Made by a program: the position numbers and the translations under genes. From contig NC_053037.3 of the NCBI RefSeq assembly GCF_002575655.3, forward strand, positions 567,588,880-567,652,879: 64,000 bases of DNA. The letters are read 5' to 3'. The stretch is from Aegilops tauschii subsp. strangulata. Taxonomy: Eukaryota > Streptophyta > Magnoliopsida > Poales > Poaceae. The notes under the pieces are model-generated. The model was not told the origin of the DNA. It searched no databases and was given only the letters and a program-made list of their open reading frames with translations. This document shows, in pieces, positions 54,820 to 64,000 of this stretch (position 1 is its first letter; every line of letters starts with the position of its first letter).

Positions 54820-57800
54820 TCTCTACTATTAAAGGAGGATCGAACGTCGTGATGGTTCGACCTCCCTCGACCCCGCAACAAAAAATAGCAGAGAGAAAAC
54901 CCACGTTCGACAGCGAAAAAAATTGAAACAACGCACGTTCTCCGCCTCCTCCCCTGAACTGCCGATCTGTATCCTCCCTCCCCCAAAACACAAACCACCC
55001 GCACCCCATCCCCACGACCACCCACCTCGGACGCCACCCTCTCCGACGACCACCGGACGGCCCCTTCCTCCTTGATTGCGCCTCCCTCTACCCCCATCGG
55101 TGATATGCCGCCCCACCCATGAACCTTTCGCCATGGCCGCCTCCTTGGCCATGCCCGCATGGCAGCCATGGTCGGGATCGATACCGGCCCTGGACGGGGT
55201 GGTATGACCACGGCCCGTGCGATGGAGGGGAGGGAGTTTGTGGTGGTCAGCCACGACGGTGGAGGCGGCGACGGAGTTCTAGGAGAGTTACGCGAGCTGC
55301 GGTGGTGGAGGCGGCGGCGGACATTGAGCCCCGTCACCATGACCCCTGTATCGTCGGTTCTTCCTCTCTCTGTAATCCCTTCCCAATCGAGCTTCGACCC
55401 ACCCGATCCCCAATTCCACCTCGCTCCCCGCCCTACCCAGGCCCTAACCCCAACCGTCTATCGTGGTGGCAGGCAACGATGCCGAGAGCAGCTTCAAGTT
55501 GGGTTGCCAAGGACACTGGTCTCACAACTATCCATCCGCGACCAGTCTAGCCCCAACCCAATCCCCAAGCCCGCCGGCGGCGCCTCTCCACTAGAGACGG
55601 TCACCGAAGTCCACTAAAATGCCTGAGATGGAGGATGTCTGAAGGCGGCAAGAAGAACATGAGGGAGAGGAGATGCGGCCCAAGCTCTAGACGACAGCCT
55701 GGTCTTAGTCCTCTGCTACCTCTCAAAGATGTTCATGCCCGGTGCCCTACCCATCCACGAGGTACCCACCTATAATAACTCCAACTAAAGGTAGATGTGA
55801 TCTGTGGTGCCCCTTGTTGCGCTACCTCTCCCCGTTACTGATATAGTAATTCAGCCTTCAAATTTAGTGCTTTTGTGATATTTGTTTCTTTGTTTAAATG
55901 TGCCTTGTGTACTTGATGACATGGTAAATCATTCTGGATTGCCTGGCTAATATTTAGAAGTGAATTGGAATTTGTAACTAGATCATTGGTGCAAACCAAC
56001 TGTTACTGTATGGTGTTGCATTACAGATTTTGATTTGTAATTGAGTTTCACTGTTTCAAGTTTATGGCAAAGCAGATTCTGCTTGTTCTGATGCTTAATT
56101 GGTAATTGACAGTCCTGGGATGGCGCCCTGAGGTTACAACTTGTTTCAGTGTAATCTTTACACACATTTTTTTAACTGACACATTTTTCTTAAACTGGAG
56201 TTTTCTCTTGCTTAGAGGTTTTGACATTGATATGGTGTTACCTTTTTATGAAGATGGGAGTGAAATAGATATTGATACTGCAGCATCAGCAGTTTGAGTT
56301 ACAATCAAAGCATGGCTGCTGATATAGAGAGCGCAAGACCTGGACTTCAGAAGTGGTGAGGGAATTTTACCGCCTTATAACTATTTCAATCTTATTTCCC
56401 AATCTGGATAATTAGGCATTGAAGTGTAAATTGCATCTTCCAGTTGCTTGTTCGACTGTAGCTTACTCTAGATGTATGGAATATTTGAATTTCTATGGTC
56501 ACATTAAGATCTAAATTATAGATTTTGCAGGTTATGAGGGGTATCCCAATAGATAGGATGCCCGCTGGTAGCAGTTGGCGTGAGCTGGTGTGTCACGAAT
56601 ATCGGGACGGGGATGCGGTGTTGTTGTACCGTTGCACATGTCTATGATCGCTGCATGGTGGTGGCTTATAGCTCAGGGCTAGCGGCACGCAAGCGAGACA
56701 TGATGCTTCAGGTTGCAAGGTCGAGCAAGCACGCAAGTGGTACGCATCCAATTTTCACGGTCATGTTTTAAGTGATCCGACCAGTTCGCCGCCATTTGTA
56801 TTTTCGTTACAAAATCATATATTCATGGTTTCACCCTATTTTCATGGCCTAGCGGAAGTGGAGGGAATACCATCATGTAACCAATTTTGAAAAATTATGT
56901 TTGATCTTGAACGAGGAAAAGTTTACCAACAAAGACATCAAGGGACTTATATTTAGGGAGATATTTTAATACCACGCTCAGCCTCAGAAGGATTACATGA
57001 ACGGCTCTTGAAAAAAAAAGCTTTCTATATGCTAGGTTTCTGTGATATATCCTTTTTCTCCGTATAATTTTGTCTATCTTGCAACATTCACAACTGATGC
57101 TCTTGAGTCTTGATTATTCTGTTATGCAATGTAGTTGACCATTTCTAGAGGCAATTTCCTAACTTACAGGAAGATACTGAAGTGCGCGGAAGTCAACATG
57201 AAGCTTGTTTCTCTCACAAGGTAACTTACATTATCACATGTTTCCTTGTTGTATCTGTTATATATCAGGTTCACAATGATTTGCGCCGCCATACACAGCT
57301 TATGTTAAAATATTTTAGAAGTATCAAAATTTGTTAGTTAATAGGCTTTTTTACAAAGCAAGCTCGTCATATTTCAAAGCTCTATTTATGTATAATATGA
57401 ATTATTGTGATGCATCACAGATTTTGAAAATTGATGATTTCGACTTTGAGGTGACATAAATTTTGGAATTTGCTATATGGACCTTTGGTCGGCTACTTGC
57501 ATGACTACAAGGTTTAAAAAAACACTTGCCGAACTAAAACAATTCACTCGACTCCAATTCCTCGAACGAATGGTCCTCCCAATTCATCCCATGTTCCTCG
57601 AAGGATTCCAACATGTATTTATTAGCTATTTGTCACACACTGACGTGGTATTCTTATTTTCCATTTAATTTCAAACAACATCAATCTAACATATTTCACC
57701 TTTGCTACTCTCGCAACTAGACAGACAGAGTGATACGTCAGCGACACCAACCTTTGCTACACATTGGACGAATAGTAGCAACGGACCGGAAGGCGGATGA

Positions 57801-58818
57801 CTCTAACAGGCAAGAGAACCTGCAGGGAATACATCATCATTTCACGGATACCAAGGTCGCATCAGACATCGACACGATGTCCTTGCCGTACTACACTCCA
57901 TTTAGCGGCATGGCCGCAATTATAGGTTTATACAGCAAGGTTAGTATGGCTACAAAGATGCACTAGAGAAAAGGTCAGGCAAGCTCGCAGGGTCGAGCAT
58001 GGGAAGGCAGCCGGAGAACGGCAATATGGTTGATATTCCGGTTGGAGGTTTAGGGTGTGGAGGGCATGGTCAAATTCCTCCCTTCTTTTGAAATTTGTAG
58101 GAGACAGGAAACAAGGGCTCTCTTATATATATGAGAACACTTGGTCCTCTCTGTTCTGGTTTTTGAAAGTGGTGATGCTCAAGCTTGTGCTAACAGATAG
58201 TTTTATCGGAGGGGAAAGCAACTCTGTTTGAAATGAACTTGTAAGTTGTGGAGTTTCAGTGCAATTTTTTTATTTTGTTTTATTTTTTAGTTGTAGCCAG
58301 CCGGATGTAATCTTGCAATTGCCTTTTTATAATGTTGAAATAAAGCCATGTTTCAGATAAAGAGTTTGTGTATTAGTGACTCATTTTGTTGCGTGATCTT
58401 TGTTGCATATCACTTAGATTAACCCTCATTAGACAATCTTCTTGTATTTGATGTACATGATGCAAAGAGAACAACTAAAGGTAAGTAATGGATTTTTTTA
58501 CGCTCGAGTGGAATGCATTAGGAAAGAAAGATACGTGGTTTGAGTAACAATCATGGGAAGAACCCAAGCACGATTTCCATATTTTGTTTATCATGGCCAC
58601 TGCTACCAACAGGCATCCATGTTAATGTGAGGTTCTTAGTACATGACCATATTGTTTGTCTCCTACCTCAATACTCGCTTGGGAGCAGAGTTTAAGAGGA
58701 GATGGCATATGATGCGTGTATCCGGAGATGCATTGAGCATTTACTATTGTTGTAATTTGATCGCTTATTGCCTTTATAAATGTTTCTGTCCCGTGGCAAC
58801 GCACGGGCATCCAACTAG
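54820..58818 (+). mobile_element. Non-autonomous Helitron, 4.0 kb
   Basis: The 5' end TCTCTACTATTAAAGG is preceded by A. The 3' end CTAG is followed by T, so insertion was between A and T as Helitrons do. Seven bases upstream of the 3' CTAG is the hairpin CCCGTG-GCAACG-CACGGG (58790-58807), the usual terminator. No RepHel protein is encoded. The interior has a GC-rich block (54920-55620) and AT-rich sequence with a few splice-site-like borders (for example AG before GAAGATACTGAAG and GT after CTCACAAG at 57172-57223), as if gene pieces were captured, but I recognise no gene. Confidence 0.88.
58790..58807 (+). terminator. Helitron 3' hairpin
   Basis: CCCGTGGCAACGCACGGG folds into a six-pair stem just before the CTAG end. 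In Helitrons this marks the end of rolling-circle transposition, not of transcription. Confidence 0.85.
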
Positions 58819-58825
58819 TATATAT

Positions 58826-60440
58826 ACATATCATAATAATTACTTATGTTGATTTTTTCTGTATTTTCTAATAAAGGGGGGAAGTGAAAAAGAAAAGAAA
58901 AGAAAGATATATTTTGTTTTAGATGAACATACCTACGACCTTGCTTCTCATTCAAAGCCGAAGAAACACTAACATGAGTGTACTGGGGAAGCCCATTTTA
59001 CAATATGGCGCAAGGAACTAGCACCCCAGCAAAATAATAGACTAAAACACAAGTTCTATCCTAACAATAAACACCCACAACAACAAGAACAGAGCAACAC
59101 TCCCATAGGACAACAATTCAGAAGAAAATGGCACACAAAATTTTCGGGGGCGACGACAACGACGATATCCTCCATTACAATTTACAAGAATTATCTTTTT
59201 AGGAAAAAAGAAATAAAATAATTAATTAAAATATAAAGAAGGAAAGACATCAATGAAAATAAAACATGTAAAAAATAAAATAAACTAAACAAAAAAACAA
59301 AAAGAATGAAAAAGAATGCCAAACAAATTTAAAAACAAAAAGAATAAATTGCACCAACCTGTTGCGACCCAACTAGTGGAACATGCACGTCAGCTCCCTT
59401 CACATCTAGCTTGGGCGGAATAAAGTGTGATGGCTATATCTCTGTCATATGCACCTCTCGCCTAATAGGCCGGCCCAATAACGGATATAGTATTTTCCAT
59501 TTTCTTTTTGTTTCTTTATTTTTTTCTTTTGTTAGTTTCTTCTGTTTATCTGCTGTTTTATTTCCTTACTGGTTTTTAATTTTTTTAGTTTTCCCTTTCT
59601 ATTTTTGTTTTTCAATACATGTCACTTTTCAATACACATTGTACCTTTTCATATAAATGTGGAAATTTTTTATAGACCTTGAACAATTTTTCAAATACAT
59701 GATGAATGGTTTTTCAAATACACATTGAACATTTTTTTAATGCTATGAAACATTTTTCTAATTACAGAAAAAAAATTTACATTGCATTAACATACTGGAA
59801 AACTGTAACAAACATATTTTTCAAGCACGTGAACATTTTGAAATGTCACGATATATTTTGACTGTTATGTTACCTTTTTATTTTCATTAAATTTATATTG
59901 AAATGCATGATTATTATTGAAATTTCATGAACATTTAAAAAAATAGGCAAACATTTTTGTACATTGCATAAACATCATTTAAAAATTTCACAAACATATT
60001 TCTAAAACACGTGAACATTTTTTAATGTCACGAAACCTTGTTTGGAATTGTGCGAACATGTTTTTACAAGGTATGAACATTTTCAAATGTGCGATGAACA
60101 CATGTAAAAAATGGACTAAATAAATTTTTGGATATAGTATGTATTTAGAATATGTAAAATATAAGTAAAAAAACGTTGTTTTTTAAGAATTTGAGGAAGC
60201 TCGCCATTGAAATATACAAGCCTAGTTCTATAATGTACAAATACTCAACTACTACATGAAAACTTTCTATATTAATAGAAAAGTGATATTTTGAAGCACT
60301 TATAGATATTTGTTAAAACCAGGTGGTACGTTGAAACACAAGTGTATACTAAAAAGGAATAGTAGTGTTGCTCTTTCTCTCTTCCTCTTTTTTTTGTGAC
60401 ACTTCCATGATGCCTCTTTTATTTGAACTGAAGTAGTCTC
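58826..60440. repeat. Diverged tandem duplication, unit 1
   Basis: Begins CATATCATAATAATTACTTATGTTG directly after the Helitron and is collinear with 60466-62330 (shared GAAGAAACACTAACATGAGTGT, ACAATATGGCGCAAGGAACTAGCACC, GTATACTAAAAAGGAA). Non-coding, AT-rich. The middle (59580-60110) is a quasi-periodic field of CATGAACATTTTT-like words. Confidence 0.85.
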
Positions 60441-60465
60441 CACACACCACATCGTAAAATACTTA

Positions 60466-62330
60466 TAGATATCATAATAATTACTTGTGTTAATTTTTTA
60501 TATTTTTTTCTTAAAAAGGGGGGAAGTTGAAAAGAAAAGGAAAAAACAAAATTTTCTTTTGTTTTGGACAAACATGCCTATGACCCTACTTCTCATTCAA
60601 AGCCGAAGAAATACTAACATGAGTGTATTGTGGAAACCTGTTTTACAATATGGCGCAAGGAACTAGCACCAATAAAATAACAAACTATAACGTAAGCTCC
60701 AACCTAACAATAAACACCCACTGCAAATAGAGGAACACTCCCCTAGGACAATAGTTCGGAAAAATGGCAGATTCAGAATCTTCGGGGGCAACGACGACGA
60801 CAATGACATTTGTTGGTTGCAAGCTTAGAAACCACTTCTCTCTTGCCGGGCCACAATATCCTCCATTGCAGTTTACAAGAATTTCTCTTTTGTCTAACAA
60901 AACAAGAATTTCTCTTTTTAGAAAATAAATAAATATAATAAGAAATTAAAATGTAAAGAACGAGAAAAGGACAATAACACAGGAAAATATGTAATAAAAT
61001 AAAATAAATACTGAAAAGGCTGGCAAATAAATTTTAAAAGAACTGAATAAATTGCACCAACCTATTGCGACCCAACTTTTGGAATGTGTGCAAATCACTT
61101 CCCTACACATCTAGGTTGAGACGAATAAAGCGCAAGGGCTATATCTCGTTTATATATGCCCATCTCGCCTACAACATGCAGTGAATAGGCCGGCTCAGTA
61201 ACGGATGTTGTATCTTTGATGTTTTGTTTGTTTCTTTAGTTTTCAAATATGTGTTCATATTCTTCTGTTTTTCTTTCTTTTTGTTTACTTACCGATCTTT
61301 TCATTCTATTTCTCCTTTTTATTTTCATTTCATGTCCACTATTCAATACACGATGTACTTTTTTGTATAAACATGGACCAATGTTTTTTATTCCTTATCG
61401 TTCTTTCCATCCTATTTCTCCTTCTTATTTTTCATTGCATGTCTACTGTTCAGTGCACGTTGTATTTTTTCGTATAAACATGGACCAATGTTTTTGTGCA
61501 CATTGAAATTTTTTCAAATGCATGATGAATTTTGTTTCGAATACATGTTTTGAAAAAATAATGAAATACATGTTAATTATTTTAAAATACATGTCAAATA
61601 TTTTCTAAAATTATGTGACATTTTTTACATTGACCTAATATTTATTGAAATATAAAAAACATATTTTTGAAACGCGTCAACATTTTTTAAATGCCATGAA
61701 TATTATTTTAATGGTACGAAAAGTTTTTCTAAATTTATGTAAAAACCATTTACATTGTATAAACGTATTTGATGTCATGAACATTTTTTTCTTAATACTT
61801 GAACAATTTTTTTGACCGATGAGAATTTTTCTTGAAGTAGGCAAACATTTGTTCATTGTATAAACTTTATCTGAAAATTTCACAAACATATTTTTGAAAC
61901 ACCTGAAAAGTTTCCAAATTACACCAATCGGTTATGTGAATGCTATCGATATTTTCTAAAAGATTCGCAAACAGTTTTTAAATGTGTGGTAAACACATGT
62001 GAAAAATTAACTAAATTGATTTTAGCAATATATATATTTAGAAAATGTCAAAATATAAATAAAATTAAAACCATGTCTAGGAAGAATTTGGGAAAACTCA
62101 TCATTGGAATATAAAAACCTAGTTCTGTAATGTAAAGATACACAACTACTATATACTCCCTCCGTCCCATAATATGAATGAAACAGTGCTACTGTGGAGT
62201 ACATTGAAGCACTTTATGATATCCTTTAAAATCAGTTGGTACTTTGAAGCACAAGTGTATACTAAAAAGGAAAAGTAGTATTGCTCCTTTGCTCTTCCTC
62301 TTTTTTTTGTGACACACCCATGATGAATCT
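60466..62330. repeat. Diverged tandem duplication, unit 2
   Basis: Second copy, about 250 bases longer than unit 1. It has extra sequence including a doubled piece (TATAAACATGGACCAATGTTTTT at about 61367 and 61475) and a Stowaway-like scrap CTCCCTCCGTCCCATAATATG at about 62157. No coding sequence. Confidence 0.85.
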
Positions 62331-64000
62331 TTTTTCTGTCAAGGTAGTACCAACACTCTATAATGATGAAAAGTACACATTTGAATTTACTCAAAACTGA
62401 ACTCAATGGTAATACATATTATGTAGAACTCTAATAATTGTCTCTGACAATGTACCCAAATGTGCAATGATCTAGTGTAGCATATATGAAAAAAATGAAT
62501 AACTGCGGTGGAGCCACATTAATATCATGCAAATTCTATATGATCGTGCAAAGCAAATGAAATGACCGTGAAGGACCATATCTAGTCATATAATTTAATA
62601 TAATTATGGATGTTGCACAACAACATATCTCATATTGGCTATGGAAGTGCCAAGATAGGTCTTTATGGTGGTTGTTTTGAGGAACATAGCTGGTTTAGGT
62701 GTTGGAGAACAAAGAGGAAGTCCTCTCACGTGGTTTGTATGTACCGAAAATGTTTGTGCCATCTCTAGAGGTGAGAGTGGGCAATGCTGGATATGGAAGA
62801 GACTAGAAATATGGATGAAGTGGAAGTGCACAAAGTTTTTGAACTCATATTAGTCATAAAGAACTCAAATACTTAATACAAGCGTGATGCGACATTATCA
62901 TAGAACTACTCGATCAAGTACTCTGAGGGGATAGTTTGGCGATGCAAAAGCCTGTTATGCGTCACGATCTAAACCAAAGTCGCCACTCACTTACAACTAC
63001 CACTTCGACGTGGTGCGACTTGAGTAACACTTATAAGTACCCAACTTATGTTTGTTATCGAAAGAAAGAGCACGATACCAAAATTAATAATAACATATTT
63101 CCACTAATTAGCACATACTCATTTACATACATGTTCATCTATTACTTCCACATGATCTCAAAACAATTGCAAATAATCCAGTTCTCAAGTTTATAACTCG
63201 TAGAAATTGTTCATGCAAGTTTTTAAATATACCACCAATGCGTACTTATCTATTTTAGTACCAACATATAATTTTATGAAAACAACCAATTTGTATCAAA
63301 CTCTATAAAACGATATAAGTGAAGCATAGTGAGTTTAAAGTGTTTCTAGTGGAGTGCATGCTACAAAAGATATAGGTGAATCGATAGAGTAATTCTATAT
63401 GAAGGTTGCAGTGCATATACTCTCTCTGATAATAAGGTCTCGGTGTCATGATCAACACATAAAAATGAAAATATACTCCAGGAACAACACATATTATGTG
63501 GACAAATAAAAACACAAGTCTAACTCAGGCAAACAAAATAATTATGGAGGAAGAAGGGGGAAGCATTGGGCATCCCCGATCTTAGATGTTTGAGACTCTC
63601 GAAAATATTTCTTGCGATGCCTTGGGCATCCCAAGCATCAACACATGTATATACTTATTCCTCTCATATTACTGTCTCAAAGGGGTCCTAAAAAGCTTCA
63701 TCCACACAAAACTTACACATGACTCATGAGATAGGTTAGTATAAATAACACTTAATACTTTTTGCAAAAAAAAAAACAATAACATTTAATACACAATCAT
63801 GCCTGGCTATAACATAATTGTCAAAATGTAATTCATTATTAGCTAATGCATGCTAACACAATCTAAGAAAAATTATGTACCTCTACAGGAACAATAAAAT
63901 TGCAAACATCAGTAGTTAAGCACAATTACAACAAAAATATGTCTAAACGGAGTAGTTTGTAAATATGTAAATGCTTGTTTTTATTTACATGTCTGCTTTT
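62331..64000. other. AT-rich repeat-like sequence, no gene recognised
   Basis: No long frames or element ends. The sequence near 62610-62870 (GTTGCACAACAACATATCTCATATTGGC) and the GCATTGGGCATCCC / TGCCTTGGGCATCCCAAGC words at 63565-63640 look like known Triticeae repeats, but I cannot assign a family. Confidence 0.4.

Noticed and set aside
54744..55617. Several open frames on both strands in the Helitron
   Set aside because: GC-rich block with mutually overlapping frames and no recognisable domain; not supported as genes.
57477..57966. Small frames near the Helitron 3' part
   Set aside because: Short, AT-rich, without recognisable motifs; could be captured exons but nothing supports a specific gene.

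Overview
The window is repeat-rich grass nuclear DNA, almost certainly Triticeae (wheat or a close relative such as Aegilops). It contains Angela/WIS-type copia LTRs, a Sirevirus (Maximus-like) copia element, a Cassandra TRIM carrying a 5S rRNA domain, a CACTA element with TTTGCCGTC subterminal repeats, Stowaway and Tourist MITEs, and a Helitron. Genes occupy only a small part, mostly 4.5-19 kb. The exact species cannot be fixed from sequence alone.

Layout. 1-4475: 3' part of a decayed Angela copia element on the + strand. 4510-10163 and 10688-16569: two units of an old tandem duplication. Each carries an upstream segment, an F-box gene and the 3' end of an INDETERMINATE-domain (IDD) zinc-finger gene. 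F-box copy A (6332-7565) is broken by one frameshift. Copy B (12895-14316) is open, but its ancestral ATG is out of frame and its N-terminus now comes from an inserted MULE. The complete IDD gene lies on the minus strand (16222-19012, three exons); unit A keeps only its 3' scrap. 20574-21665: a 1.1-kb non-autonomous Harbinger-like element.

22273-46284: one nested stack. A minus-strand Sirevirus-like copia element (LTRs 22273-24008 and 44553-46284, target duplication CACGC) carries gag, pol and an extra ORF after pol. Its pol is split by a complete Angela element (27821-39167, target duplication TTGAA). That element holds a 3.6-kb CACTA transposon (30767-34341, target duplication TAT), which in turn contains two exons of a glutamine synthetase gene. 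46616-49032: a Cassandra TRIM whose second LTR is split by a WIS-like solo LTR (target duplication TTGAT). 49-54.8 kb: LINE scraps, a Stowaway-like MITE and little else. 54820-58818: a Helitron with canonical ends. 58.8-62.3 kb: a diverged tandem duplication of AT-rich repeat sequence. 62.3-64 kb: nothing recognised.

The only gene likely to be fully functional is the IDD transcription factor. F-box copy B is a possible SCF substrate receptor with an altered 5' end. All other coding sequence belongs to mobile elements, mostly broken. I saw no convincing new biological system. The most noteworthy points are the exon capture by the CACTA element, the re-started F-box gene, the palindrome clusters and extra ORF of the Sirevirus-like element, and the clean Helitron.
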